From: Gelidibacter salicanalis
Lineage (GTDB): Bacteria; Bacteroidota; Bacteroidia; Flavobacteriales; Flavobacteriaceae
Direction of reading: 5' to 3'
Length of the DNA stretch: 64,000 nucleotides
Assembly (NCBI RefSeq): GCF_016469035.1
Contig: NZ_JAEHJZ010000018.1
Span: 1 to 64,000 of the forward strand
Shown one piece after another: positions 1-11,258 of this stretch (its first letter is position 1; each line of letters opens with the position of its first letter). A program made the position numbers and the translations under genes. The notes below the pieces were generated by a model that saw nothing but the letters and a program-made list of their open reading frames with translations, was not told where the DNA came from and ran no database searches.

Positions 1-237
1 TATTGAAGCCTGAATAGTTACTAAACTTCTTAAGTTAGTTGACGTGTTGCAATTGTATAGATCGATTAAGAACCACTTTGATAATTGAATAGTTCAAATT
101 GAGAGTTTTGGGTTGTGATTAGAAATGATGTAGACGCTATAAATCGAGGAAAAAACAGTGTTCGATTCAAAAATTTTATAGGAAAATTAATTTTTTAGTG
201 TAGAAATAGGGTAGTCTAAGGATATGGAGCCTATGGA

Positions 238-483
238 TTAATTTTTAAATAGACTCTGCATAATAATGTGGATACCTCTAAATAGGAAAAAAATTGCACC
301 AAGGCATAATACAATTGCGAAAATAAGGACTAGTATATAGGTAGGTTTATCTTGATTGCTAAATGCAATATGCAGCATTGTAGGGCCAGTGAGCATTAAT
401 ATTAAACAGATGCCCATGTTTTGAATTCCCTTAACAAGTAAATTTTTATCTGTTTTTTTAGTTTCCATTGGTGTAGGATTCAT
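238..483 (-). CDS. Small two-helix membrane protein, DUF6095-like
   Basis: An 81-residue protein with a charged N-terminus and two hydrophobic segments (about residues 22-42 and 48-72), so probably a small inner-membrane protein with two helices. The start motif METKKTDKN and the overall layout resemble the flavobacterial DUF6095 family, whose function is unknown. The first Met is at 483; the Met five codons later (468) is equally plausible because neither has a clear ribosome binding site. It lies alone and opposite to nothing obvious, with no gene in the first 237 bases of the window. Confidence 0.55.
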   Translation of the reverse strand: MNPTPMETKKTDKNLLVKGIQNMGICLILMLTGPTMLHIAFSNQDKPTYILVLIFAIVLCLGAIFFLFRGIHIIMQSLFKN

Positions 484-629
484 TCTAATCCAATTGTTGA
501 GGAGTTTAGTTTTTCCTCTATATTATTAATCTCAGATTTACAATAGTTTCAAAAGTACAAAATTTTGTTGATTACTTGTCCTTTCGATAAATAGTAAATT
601 TCCCTTTTAAGTATGCCATACCAAAGTAG

Positions 630-1445
630 TTATTGAACGGTATAGTTTACCTCAGCAACTTCTGATAATCTAAAATATCCAAGTGGGAAATTCTCAGGAT
701 TTGTCTCATTAACACAATTGCCTTTAACTACTGCTGATTGTGTTTCAAACGGCCCGCCGCCGGAATCATTATTTTGTTGCAGTAAAATGAACATATAATT
801 ATAGAACCGTTCTGAGATGCCGAAATTTCTGATGGTGACTGTGTCTCCGGCTTTTAAATCTTCTTTGCTATAAAATCCGAATATTTCGTTACCATTGTTA
901 AACCTATCTTCATACACCGATAACGAGGGGATGGCTGGAATATCGCTAATAAACTCGAAAAAATAAAAATTTTTCTCATCCGCAGGGTCAGTATAGTAGG
1001 CCTTTAATTCGATCTCGTCTCCTGAAAAACCACCTTCATTGTTTTGTCCTATACGGTCTATTGTCACAACTGATTTAAATATTTCTGTAGCCTTATACAC
1101 TTCATCATTGTAGGCGATGTTGAGGGTATAGGACGCATTAATTTGAGGTACAAAATTGGTATTGCGATACATACCCGTAGTGCCTTCTTCAATAAACTTA
1201 AACACGGTATTGTATTGATTGGTTATGCTAACGACAGCGCCATTTGCGGGCGTAATGGTTTCTTCAAAGTAAGGTGCAGTCAGTGATAATTTAATGGCCT
1301 GTTCTCTACCTGAAGTACCCTTTGTCCAATTAATGGAGGCCTCTATCACCAATTTCGGATCAGCAGTATTCAAATCGACTTCAATAAGATCTTCACATGA
1401 GGTTAGAAGAAGTAGCAGACTTAAAATAAATATAAAATTTCTCAT
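630..1445 (-). CDS. DUF4249 outer-membrane-associated lipoprotein
   Basis: A 271-residue protein with a lipoprotein signal (hydrophobic stretch ending in LLTSC, Cys at about residue 17) followed by the DUF4249 pattern (DLIEVDLNTADPKLVIEASI). DUF4249 proteins in Bacteroidota are usually encoded next to a carboxypeptidase-regulatory-domain TonB receptor, and that is the case here: the gene begins 2 nt after the receptor stop, so both are one transcript. By analogy with SusD-type partners it is probably a surface lipoprotein working with the receptor; the ligand is unknown. Confidence 0.8.
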   Translation of the reverse strand: MRNFIFILSLLLLLTSCEDLIEVDLNTADPKLVIEASINWTKGTSGREQAIKLSLTAPYFEETITPANGAVVSITNQYNTVFKFIEEGTTGMYRNTNFVPQINASYTLNIAYNDEVYKATEIFKSVVTIDRIGQNNEGGFSGDEIELKAYYTDPADEKNFYFFEFISDIPAIPSLSVYEDRFNNGNEIFGFYSKEDLKAGDTVTIRNFGISERFYNYMFILLQQNNDSGGGPFETQSAVVKGNCVNETNPENFPLGYFRLSEVAEVNYTVQ

Positions 1446-1447
1446 GT

Positions 1448-3829
1448 CTAAAATTTAAAATTATAAGAAACTGATGGAATAATTCCGAACAAGGCCAATC
1501 TGCTGGCTTCGTTGACGCCCGTATCTCTATTTTCGCTGAACCTGATGGAGGATGCATTTTTACGGGCATAGAGATTGTAAACACCAAACACCCATTCGCC
1601 CTTCCATCTTTTTTTGGAATTTGGGCTAGGATTGTAATTCGCTGAGAGGTCCAAACGGTGGTAATTTGTCAAACGGCTTGAGTTTCTAGCTTCATAATTA
1701 GGGATGCTTATGCCATTGTATTCATATTGACTATTTGGATAGGTTGTAGGCTGTCCTGTTTGAAAAACAAAAGTACTGCTGAAGCTCCATTTTTCATTGA
1801 CTTCATAATTGGATGTTATGGAGATATCGTGCGTCTTGTCATGAGGTGTGCTATACCAATTACTGTTATTGATGCCTGTTTCCAAAGGTGTTCTACCTGA
1901 AGTTTTTTGTTCTGATTTTGAAAGTGTATAGGCAATCCACCCCGTTAATTTGCCTTCATTTTTTCTAAATAAAACCTCCAATCCATAAGCTCTTGCTTTT
2001 CCATTTAAAATAACCTGCTCAATGGCATCATTCGCAATTAAATTGGCGCCATCAATATAATCTATACGGTTTTTAATGTCTTTGTAAAAAGTTTCGACTT
2101 CCAGGGAGTACTTATTATCCTTAAAGGTCCTGAAGTATCCTAAAGCAACTTGATCCAATAACTGAGGTTTGATATACTTTCCACTAGGAGCCCAAATGTC
2201 TAAAGGCGTGGGGGAACTCGTGTTGGAGAGCAAGTGTAAATATTGACTCATTCTATTATAGCTGGCCTTAATAGAGGCATTGTCATTGAGCTGATAGGCC
2301 AGGGCCAATCGGGGTTCTAAATTCATGAATGATTCTATGACGTCAGAGCGCTCATAAGTCTTGACACCAGTAGGTTCTGCTTTTTCATAAATTTTAAGAT
2401 CGTCATTGAAACTTACAGCCTGGTCATTCTCATAGATATTAAGCTCTGTTTGGCCAAGACGATGAAAACTGCTTAATCTCAATCCGTAGGATACAGCAAT
2501 CCTAGAACTTAATTGATGTTCTGCATCAACATACACTGCATTTTCAAAAGCATATTTTTTAATCAGATTATATGCGTTAATGCCAGAATTTTCAGAAGTA
2601 GGTATAATCTCTCCGGGATTAAAAGTTAAGTACAGACTATTAAAACCATAATCTAATTTGAAGTTGGAACTGATATAATGTTTTAAATCGTATTTCAGAT
2701 TGAAATTTTTAATTCCAGAAGTCCAGTCAAAGCCCACAAATTTAAGGGCAAGTCCGTAATAGTAATCAGAATAGATCAGAGATAGATTAGAGAACATTTT
2801 TTCAGAATAGAGGTGATTCCACCTAAAATTGATGACGGTATTGCCATAGGTGTTTTTAAAGCTGTCCGATATTTCAAAAACATCCCTTCCAAAATACCCG
2901 GAGAGGTAGATATTATTGTGCTGATTAATGTTATAACTCAATTTTGAGTTCAAATCGTAAAAATAGGCCTTACTATCAATATCAAATAACGGTAGGAAGA
3001 GATGCGCATAACTTGAACGCCCACCTACCAAGAAAGAACCTTTCTCTTTTTTTATTGGGCCTTCCGCTAATAGTCGGCTTGAAACGAGACCCACACCACC
3101 GCTCATATGAAACCCATTGCTGTTGCCTTCTTTTTGATAGATGTCCAAAACAGAGGATACGCGTCCGCCGTATTTAGCGGGAATCCCGCCCTTATAGAGT
3201 TTGAGATCCTTTATGGCGTCAGGATTAAATACAGAAAAAAGCCCGAACAGATGGGAGGAATTGAAAATGGTGGCTTCGTCCAAAAGAATTAAATTTTGAT
3301 CTGCTGCACCACCTCTTACGTTAAAACCTGAAGAACCTTCGCCTGCATTGGTAACACCCGGTAGCAGAGTGATGGCTTTAAGCACATCAACTTCTCCTAA
3401 AATCACTGGCATTTGTTTTATGGTGCTTATGGAAAGCGAATTGACACTCATTTGAGGCTTCCGAATGTTCAATTTCTCCACATTTTCAGTAATGACTATT
3501 TCTTGTAAACTTTCGGTAGACTCGGTGAGTTTATAGTTGAGCGTTTTGCTGGCATCAATCGTAATCGTTTCTGAAATACTATTAAACCCTAAATAACTAA
3601 TTTGAAAATTATACGTGCCTTTTTTCAGGGTTATGGAATAGAAGCCATATTCATTAGTAATGGTTCCTTTTTGGAGTTCTGGAAAAATAATATTGACCCC
3701 AATTAAAGTTTCGTTACTGCCTTGGTCTGTAATCTTACCGCTAAGCGTAAATTTCTCCTGAGAATTCATGAAGAGTGGCAAATATAAGATAAGCCATAGT
3801 GCAACCTTCAAGTGTGTGATCATCTGCAA
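1448..3829 (-). CDS. TonB-dependent outer-membrane receptor with CarboxypepD-like N-domain
   Basis: A 793-residue receptor. After a signal peptide (to about residue 23) comes a carboxypeptidase-regulatory-like domain (about 28-110; FTLSGKITDQGSNETLIGVN), then a plug domain (about 120-230, with NVRGGAADQNLILLDEATIF) and a beta barrel ending in an aromatic residue (SVSYNFKF). It is one transcription unit with the DUF4249 lipoprotein. The pair probably imports or binds a non-sugar ligand; nothing in the context identifies it. It is not a SusC: it is shorter and has no SusD partner. Confidence 0.88.
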   Translation of the reverse strand: MQMITHLKVALWLILYLPLFMNSQEKFTLSGKITDQGSNETLIGVNIIFPELQKGTITNEYGFYSITLKKGTYNFQISYLGFNSISETITIDASKTLNYKLTESTESLQEIVITENVEKLNIRKPQMSVNSLSISTIKQMPVILGEVDVLKAITLLPGVTNAGEGSSGFNVRGGAADQNLILLDEATIFNSSHLFGLFSVFNPDAIKDLKLYKGGIPAKYGGRVSSVLDIYQKEGNSNGFHMSGGVGLVSSRLLAEGPIKKEKGSFLVGGRSSYAHLFLPLFDIDSKAYFYDLNSKLSYNINQHNNIYLSGYFGRDVFEISDSFKNTYGNTVINFRWNHLYSEKMFSNLSLIYSDYYYGLALKFVGFDWTSGIKNFNLKYDLKHYISSNFKLDYGFNSLYLTFNPGEIIPTSENSGINAYNLIKKYAFENAVYVDAEHQLSSRIAVSYGLRLSSFHRLGQTELNIYENDQAVSFNDDLKIYEKAEPTGVKTYERSDVIESFMNLEPRLALAYQLNDNASIKASYNRMSQYLHLLSNTSSPTPLDIWAPSGKYIKPQLLDQVALGYFRTFKDNKYSLEVETFYKDIKNRIDYIDGANLIANDAIEQVILNGKARAYGLEVLFRKNEGKLTGWIAYTLSKSEQKTSGRTPLETGINNSNWYSTPHDKTHDISITSNYEVNEKWSFSSTFVFQTGQPTTYPNSQYEYNGISIPNYEARNSSRLTNYHRLDLSANYNPSPNSKKRWKGEWVFGVYNLYARKNASSIRFSENRDTGVNEASRLALFGIIPSVSYNFKF

Positions 3830-3846
3830 TTTTTCATAAAAATAGA

Positions 3847-3873
3847 AAAAGCTCCTCGATAAAAGGAGCTTTT
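3847..3873 (-). terminator. Intrinsic terminator downstream of icd
   Basis: A perfect stem AAAAGCTCCT / AGGAGCTTTT with a 7-nt loop lies between the receptor and isocitrate dehydrogenase genes. It has T-rich sequence on both sides, and on the minus strand it is placed to end icd transcription. Confidence 0.8.
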
Positions 3874-3932
3874 TGTAGAAATTTTGTTTAATTATTTATA
3901 AATAAAAATAAACAAACTAAGAGCTGTAATAT

Positions 3933-6191
<2,259 letters not shown>

Positions 6192-6219
6192 TTAAAGATT
6201 GGCCCCAAATTAGGCTCTG

Positions 6220-6227
6220 CAAATATA
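6220..6227 (-). promoter_or_regulatory. Candidate -7 box for icd
   Basis: Minus-strand TATATTTG fits the Bacteroidota -7 consensus TAnnTTTG. The -33 position 19 nt further upstream reads TTTA rather than TTTG, so the match is partial. Confidence 0.45.
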
Positions 6228-6266
6228 CAAAATTGAGGTTAGCATATAAAACCGAAAAGCACTCAA

Positions 6267-6839
6267 TTATACTATGTTAATTTGATAATGCTCAAGCAAG
6301 CCCAAAACATTTTCTTTAGAAAATTTCGCTTTTTTAATCACATTGTTTTCTGGATGGATGCTGAAATTTTCCGAAGTGCTCAGATCTGCGTTTTTGAGAT
6401 TGGTTTGCTGAAAAATAGCGTGTTTGAAATCGCAGTTTTCGAATAAGGCACCTGTAAAATCGGTTTCTGAAAGATTTGAATCATTGAGATTGCAATTGAT
6501 GAACCTAATATTTTTTAGTTTTAACTTATAGAAGGATGAGAATTGCAATTGACAATTGAAAAAGCTGAACGCTAATAAAAACGGGTTGCAATCTTGAAAC
6601 TGAAGTCCTGTCAGCTTACAATCAATAAATTTGGCGTCCCTAAAAATGGTATATTTTACATTGGCATTGCTGAAATTACAGGTGTCAAACCGACATTCTA
6701 AAAACGTAATGGAAGAGAGGTCTGTATCCGTAAAATTACAGTTGGCAAAGCTGCAGTTGTCATATTCGGCTTTTTGAAGGGTGTCCTCCGTAAAATCTGT
6801 GTTGTTAAATTCCTTTGAATCGATAAAAGCTGGTGTCAT
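6267..6839 (-). CDS. Pentapeptide-repeat protein
   Basis: A 190-residue protein made almost wholly of five-residue repeats of the A(D/N)LXX type, for example YDNCSFANCNFTDTDLSSI and SETDFTGALFENCDFKHAIF. It should fold as a right-handed quadrilateral beta-helix. It has no signal peptide, so it is cytosolic. Members of this fold include Qnr and McbG, which protect DNA gyrase, but many have unknown roles; with 190 residues it is shorter than Qnr (about 218) and I cannot assign a function. It stands alone. Confidence 0.85.
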   Translation of the reverse strand: MTPAFIDSKEFNNTDFTEDTLQKAEYDNCSFANCNFTDTDLSSITFLECRFDTCNFSNANVKYTIFRDAKFIDCKLTGLQFQDCNPFLLAFSFFNCQLQFSSFYKLKLKNIRFINCNLNDSNLSETDFTGALFENCDFKHAIFQQTNLKNADLSTSENFSIHPENNVIKKAKFSKENVLGLLEHYQINIV

Positions 6840-6895
6840 TTAAGGTTGTAAATAGTATGAATGCGGAAAGTTAAGCCGAAAGTATCTAAATAACA

Positions 6896-6936
6896 AAAGC
6901 CATATCATTGTAGCGAAGCTACCTTGACATGGCTTT
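6896..6936 (-). terminator. Nested hairpin, probable terminator of an unknown minus-strand transcript
   Basis: Outer stem AAAGCCAT / ATGGCTTT encloses a symmetric 6-nt internal loop on each side and an inner stem GTAGC / GCTAC closed by GAA. On the minus strand it is followed by TTGTTATTTA. It lies about 560 nt past the rplS terminator, so it is not needed for rplS. Confidence 0.5.
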
Positions 6937-7493
6937 CTTTGAAATAGTAACGTGATCTAATTAACATTGCTGTTAAATCAGCCGACTAAAACTTACATTT
7001 TACAATCGTCTTTTTCAATTCAAGTTATGCTACTTCAATAAAACATTTTCTAACTTTCAAAATGTATTGACGTGTTAGTAAAATGTTTCAATGTGTTGTT
7101 TTTCTTGATGTATTATCTTTTGTTGTTCGTTTTTACAAACAACAATGTCCAACACATTACTTCCTACCTTGGTATTCACTTTAGTTGCTACCATCTTTGG
7201 AAACTTTCAACTCTACTAGTTTCACCCTACCTAAGCGTGGTGCACTTTTTAAAGTATCATGATTTTTTAATGTCCACATTTGCACGTAACTATTAAAACC
7301 TCTCGAAAAACAAACTAATAAAGAACGTTACTTTACGCAATTCAAATTAAGTTCAATTTTTTAGGTTGAAACCAACACAAGGTTGTTATCAAATCGTTAT
7401 ACTAAATTACAAAAATAAGTTGTAGAATCCAAGAATGGGAAGGATTTAGTTTTCAACGGGTTATGAACTTGAGTTGTTAACAATTGTTCATAA

Positions 7494-7520
7494 AAAAGCC
7501 TTGAAATTTTCAAGGCTTTT
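7494..7520 (-). terminator. Intrinsic terminator of rplS
   Basis: Near-perfect palindrome with arms AAAAGCCTTGAAA and TTTCAAGGCTTTT placed 23 nt after the rplS stop on the minus strand and followed by T-rich sequence. Confidence 0.85.
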
Positions 7521-7542
7521 ATATACTATAAGTTTAAGGAGT

Positions 7543-7893
7543 CTATCCTCTTCTCTCTTTAATTCTTGCTTTCTTACCAGTAAGACCTCTAAAGTAGAAA
7601 ATACGTGCGCGTCTCACTTTACCTTTCTTGTTCACTTCAATTTTTTGAAGAGCAGGAAGGTTGATAGGGAAAATACGCTCTACACCAATTGTTCCTGACA
7701 TTTTACGGATTGTAAACGTTTCTGAACTACCAGTACCTTTACGTTGCAATACAACACCTTTAAAGAACTGTGTACGTTTTTTTTCACCCTCTCTAATTTC
7801 GTAGTACACTGTGATCGTATCACCGGCGCCGAATTTAGGATATTCTTTTTTTTCTACAAATTCGTCTTGTACAAATTTTACTAAAGAATTCAT
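7543..7893 (-). CDS. rplS: 50S ribosomal protein L19
   Basis: A 116-residue protein matching L19 along its whole length: FGAGDTITVYYEIREGEKKR near the N-terminus, TFTIRKMSGTIGVERIFPIN in the middle and YFRGLTGKKARIKERR at the end. L19 lies at the 30S-50S interface. It follows trmD on the same strand, the classic trmD-rplS order, with a 198-nt gap that contains a heptamer repeat. A strong terminator follows. Confidence 0.97.
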   Translation of the reverse strand: MNSLVKFVQDEFVEKKEYPKFGAGDTITVYYEIREGEKKRTQFFKGVVLQRKGTGSSETFTIRKMSGTIGVERIFPINLPALQKIEVNKKGKVRRARIFYFRGLTGKKARIKERRG

Positions 7894-8025
7894 TTCTTTT
7901 AATTTTAAAATTTAATCCAAACCAACATTCACGGAGATCGCCAGAGGTTAATATGAAATTGGATGCAAAAGTAATCAATAAATAATAATTGGCAATAGTA
8001 TTGTGAAGAAAAGTTCGTGGAAATT

Positions 8026-8088
8026 GATGACGGATGACGGATGACGGATGATGGATGATGGATGACTGAGGACTGAAGACTGAACACT
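8026..8088. repeat. Tandem heptamer repeat between trmD and rplS
   Basis: Nine consecutive 7-nt units: three GATGACG, two GATGATG, then GATGACT, GAGGACT, GAAGACT and GAACACT. The units are exact at one end and decay step by step toward trmD, whose stop codon begins 4 nt later. This looks like a variable-number tandem repeat inside the trmD-rplS transcript. Confidence 0.85.
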
Positions 8089-8091
8089 GAA

Positions 8092-8769
8092 TTAATCTTC
8101 CAACAAATCTGGTCGTCTCGCTTTGGTATGTTCGTATGCTTTGTCTTCACGCCATTTTTCAATGTTCGCAAAATGACCGCTAAATAAAATCTCTGGAACT
8201 TTCATGCCTTTATACTCCCTTGGCTTTGTGTAAATGGGTGGCGCCAATAAATTATCTTGAAAAGAATCTGTTAACGCCGATGTTTCATTGCCCAGTACCC
8301 CAGGAATCAATCGTATCACCGCATCACATAGCACTGCTGCACCTAATTCGCCTCCAGAAAGCACATAATCACCAATTGAAATTTCTTTGGTGATCAATAG
8401 GTCTCTTACCCGTTGGTCTACACCTTTATAATGTCCGCAAAGAATAATAATGTTTTCTTTTAAGGACAGCGTGTTGGCAATGCCTTGGTTAAGCGTGTTG
8501 CCATCAGGTGTCATGTAAATAACTTCATCGTAGTTGCGAGCTTCTTTAAGCATAGAAATGCATTTATCAATGGGCTCTATCATCATCACCATTCCTGCAC
8601 CACCCCCAAACTGTGTATCGTCTATGGATTTATAATTGTCAGTGGTATAATCTCTCAAGTTATGAAAATGGACTTCCACCAAACCAGCCGCAATGGCACG
8701 TTTTAAAATAGAGGCTTCAAACGGACTTTTAAGTAATTCGGGTAAAACGGTAATAATATCTATGCGCAT
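8092..8769 (-). CDS. trmD: tRNA (guanine-N1)-methyltransferase
   Basis: A 225-residue SPOUT methyltransferase that makes m1G37 in tRNAs reading codons starting with C or G, preventing frameshifts. Seen: [20 protein letters not shown] at the start, [10 protein letters not shown], and the SAM-binding trefoil-knot sequence [18 protein letters not shown]. Full length compared with bacterial TrmD (about 225-250). It begins a minus-strand unit with rplS. Confidence 0.96.
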   Translation of the reverse strand: MRIDIITVLPELLKSPFEASILKRAIAAGLVEVHFHNLRDYTTDNYKSIDDTQFGGGAGMVMMIEPIDKCISMLKEARNYDEVIYMTPDGNTLNQGIANTLSLKENIIILCGHYKGVDQRVRDLLITKEISIGDYVLSGGELGAAVLCDAVIRLIPGVLGNETSALTDSFQDNLLAPPIYTKPREYKGMKVPEILFSGHFANIEKWREDKAYEHTKARRPDLLED

Positions 8770-8870
8770 GGTCTAATGTCTACGCTGCAAAGATGCGAAA
8801 AAAGTATTCAGCGTTCAATTTTCGGAGAACAGAAAAAAATCTGTAAGGTTAATTACAGATTTTTTGAGTT

Positions 8871-9488
8871 TTACTTTATGCTTTTTTGCTTGTTGATTTC
8901 ATCCTGTAGCTGGCGTCTTACTTTTTGTTCGCGCTCCAACGCTGTCCGTCGATGCTCTTCAAATTCTTCTTCCGTTTCAACCAAGGATTTTTGGGCAAGT
9001 TTGGTGACAGAGTTACTGTTTCTATACTTATAAATAAACAATAGCAAAAGTGCAAATAGCGCGCCAATAATACTCCAGAGCAATACATTGTAATTGCTTT
9101 TGCTCATTTGTAAACCAAATAAAGCCATATTATCCTTCTCTTCGTTGGTGTCAGCCAAGGTTGATTTGGTCTGGGATAGATTGGTTTTTAATGTGGTGAT
9201 TTCCTGTGCTAAACTGTCAACAGTGTTTTGTGACCTTGTTAAATTATGTTGAATGGCCTTTAAGGAATCTAGTGTGTGTGCCTTTAATTGATACAACCAT
9301 GTTTTTTTAACATTTTTATATTCTTGATAATTGTAAGATTTTTGAATAACATATTCAAATTGGTTGTCAATGGTGCCTTCGGTCAAGGATAATTTGTCCT
9401 CTTCCTCTGTGGTGGTTTCTTGAGCGTTGGCTATTACAAAAAATAGGCAAGAAAGAAGGGTGAACGTTAGGGTTTTTAATGAATGCAT
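8871..9488 (-). CDS. Membrane-anchored coiled-coil protein (hypothetical)
   Basis: A 205-residue protein with a signal peptide (cleavage after about residue 22, VIANAQ), a periplasmic segment with a predicted coiled coil (about 75-125, many Leu/Ser/Thr heptads), one membrane helix (about 133-152, WSIIGALFALLLLFIYKYRN) and a charged helical tail (about 165-205) rich in Glu, Arg and Lys. Homologues next to trmD in flavobacteria are sometimes annotated by mistake as the methyltransferase; no catalytic motif is present here. Function unknown. Confidence 0.7.
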   Translation of the reverse strand: MHSLKTLTFTLLSCLFFVIANAQETTTEEEDKLSLTEGTIDNQFEYVIQKSYNYQEYKNVKKTWLYQLKAHTLDSLKAIQHNLTRSQNTVDSLAQEITTLKTNLSQTKSTLADTNEEKDNMALFGLQMSKSNYNVLLWSIIGALFALLLLFIYKYRNSNSVTKLAQKSLVETEEEFEEHRRTALEREQKVRRQLQDEINKQKSIK

Positions 9489-9565
9489 TCGATTAGATTT
9501 TCTGATAAGGTTAAAATTTGCACAAGATAAAAAATTATATAGATGTCACTGCTACTATTTAAAAC

Positions 9566-9593
9566 AAATAGCCTCACAATAAGGAGGCTATTT
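9566..9593 (-). terminator. Intrinsic terminator of the GAPDH gene
   Basis: Perfect 10-bp stem AAATAGCCTC / GAGGCTATTT with an 8-nt loop, 38 nt after the GAPDH stop on the minus strand. Confidence 0.85.
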
Positions 9594-9630
9594 ATATACG
9601 ATTGAAGTATTATTTTAGATGTTCGGCCTA

Positions 9631-11079
9631 CTAATAATATGTATAACGTCTGACTTTAGAGATATATTTTGCCAATCGGATAACTTGATGGCTATAACCA
9701 TATTCATTATCGTACCAAATGTACAAAATTACATTTTTGCCATCAGGTCTGATAATTGTTGCTTTACTGTCATAAATTGCAGGTGCTGAGCAGCCAATAA
9801 TGTCACTTGATACCAATTCATCACTTAACTCATATTTTATCTGCTCTACAAGATCGCCTTCTAAAGCATATTTTTTCATTGTGGTGTTAAGGCCATCTAA
9901 AGAGGTTGCGGTATCCAACTCTAAATTTAATATTGCCAACGAGCCATTTGGTACGGGAACACGAATGGCGTTAGACGTTAATTTCCCTTCCAAAGACGGT
10001 AATGCTTTTGCAACAGCACTTCCTGCACCTGTTTCTGTTATGACCATATTTAAACCTGCAGCGCGTCCACGACGGTATTTGTCATGAAAATTATCTACTA
10101 AATTCTGATCATTGGTATAGGCGTGAATGGTTTCCAAATGACCATAGGTTACACCAAATGTATCCTGTATAGCCTTTAAAACGGGCGTAATGGCATTGGT
10201 TGTACAAGATGCTGCTGAATAAATATCAACGGTATCAGGATCGTGTTCCAAATGATTAACCCCATGTACAATATTTGGAATGCCCTTGCCAGGAGCAGTG
10301 AGGAGTACTTTGCTAACACCCTTAGACTTGAGGTGTCTGCTCAAGGCTTCTTTATCTCTAAAAGCTCCCGTGTTATCAATTACCAAAGCATCTTTAATGC
10401 CATATGTAGTATAATCAATGTCTTCTGGAGCGTTAGCAGAAATTATATTAACAGTGGTACCATTAATTATGAGCGCACTATTTTCCAAATCTGCAATGAC
10501 AGTTCCGGAGAAGTCGCCATGTACAGAATCATTGCGCAATAAGGATGCTCTTTTTTCTAAAACAGTTTGATCAATTTTTCCTCGCGTGACAATGGCTCTC
10601 AAACGCATTTGGCTTCCTTTTCCGGTTTTGGTCATCAATTCGCGCGCAACCAATCGTCCAATTCGTCCAAACCCATAAAGCACAACGTCTTTAGGTGTTA
10701 TGGATTCATTATTGCTGGCGCTTTTAAGCTTGCCGGCTACAAATGCCGTGGCATTGGAATACTTCTGATCTTCTAAATGGTATTCGTAAGTCAGTTTTCC
10801 AATGTCCAGTTTTGCTGGTGGAACATCTAAGGTTTTGATAGCCTGTGCAATTTCAACAGAATCAAAAATTGAAATTGGCTTTTGAACAAACGCACCTGCA
10901 TATTCATGCAAATTTAAAATCTCACTGACATTTCTGTCAATTAATTGATTTCTAAATAGCACCAGCTCAATGGATTTGTCATACCAAAGATCACTGACTA
11001 TTTTGATAAATTCAACTGTGGCTTTTCGTCTGTCTGCTTGAAAAGCTAATTCGTTCTCATAAGTTCCATTCAAACCCAT
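9631..11079 (-). CDS. gap: Glyceraldehyde-3-phosphate dehydrogenase, long form with N-terminal extension
   Basis: A 482-residue protein. Residues about 1-130 are an extra helical domain not found in the usual 335-residue enzyme. The GAPDH core follows: Rossmann motif FGRIGR (137-142), catalytic Cys292 in SAASCTTNAITPV and His319 in LETIHAYTND. The position after the second beta strand reads AIVTRGK, without the Asp that binds the NAD ribose in glycolytic enzymes, so NADP use or a gluconeogenic role is suggested; that is inference. A TACTTTTG -7 box lies about 70 nt upstream (11150-11157 on the plus strand). Monocistronic. Confidence 0.92.
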   Translation of the reverse strand: MGLNGTYENELAFQADRRKATVEFIKIVSDLWYDKSIELVLFRNQLIDRNVSEILNLHEYAGAFVQKPISIFDSVEIAQAIKTLDVPPAKLDIGKLTYEYHLEDQKYSNATAFVAGKLKSASNNESITPKDVVLYGFGRIGRLVARELMTKTGKGSQMRLRAIVTRGKIDQTVLEKRASLLRNDSVHGDFSGTVIADLENSALIINGTTVNIISANAPEDIDYTTYGIKDALVIDNTGAFRDKEALSRHLKSKGVSKVLLTAPGKGIPNIVHGVNHLEHDPDTVDIYSAASCTTNAITPVLKAIQDTFGVTYGHLETIHAYTNDQNLVDNFHDKYRRGRAAGLNMVITETGAGSAVAKALPSLEGKLTSNAIRVPVPNGSLAILNLELDTATSLDGLNTTMKKYALEGDLVEQIKYELSDELVSSDIIGCSAPAIYDSKATIIRPDGKNVILYIWYDNEYGYSHQVIRLAKYISKVRRYTYY

Positions 11080-11197
11080 TGTTTCAAAGTTTAGTGTGCC
11101 TGCTTTTTAGCAGACTTGTTGTTGTGTTTAGCCCGACTATTCGGAAGTGCAAAAGTAACATATTTCAATCGTTTTCGTAAGCTTTTAAGAACTAAAA

Positions 11198-11229
11198 AAC
11201 CCTTTGGAAAAGAATAGTTCCAAAGGGTT
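11198..11229 (-). terminator. Intrinsic terminator downstream of htrA
   Basis: Perfect 12-bp stem AACCCTTTGGAA / TTCCAAAGGGTT with an 8-nt loop, followed on the minus strand by TTTTTTAG. It lies about 270 nt past the htrA stop because a mobile element separates them. Confidence 0.85.
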
Positions 11230-11258
11230 GAAATTTTAAAAAATGTTATAAGATTATC

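Larger units (their letters stand above)
6840..7542. other. 703-nt non-coding stretch before rplS, with two hairpins
   Basis: No convincing gene is seen. A 74-codon GTG-start frame on the plus strand (7072-7296) has no family resemblance and a composition typical of AT-rich junk. The interval holds the rplS terminator at 7494-7520 and a separate nested hairpin at 6896-6936, so an unannotated minus-strand RNA between them is possible. Confidence 0.5.

Noticed and set aside
2944-3177. Plus-strand frames inside the TonB receptor gene and similar ones inside icd, gap and the PL6 genes
   Set aside because: They are antisense shadows of well-supported genes.
7072-7296. A 74-codon plus-strand frame in the gap before rplS
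   Set aside because: GTG start, Phe/Leu/Tyr-rich composition of chance AT-rich reading, no family resemblance and no promoter.
8026-8088. CRISPR array
   Set aside because: Units are 7 nt with no spacers and no cas genes; it is a simple tandem repeat.
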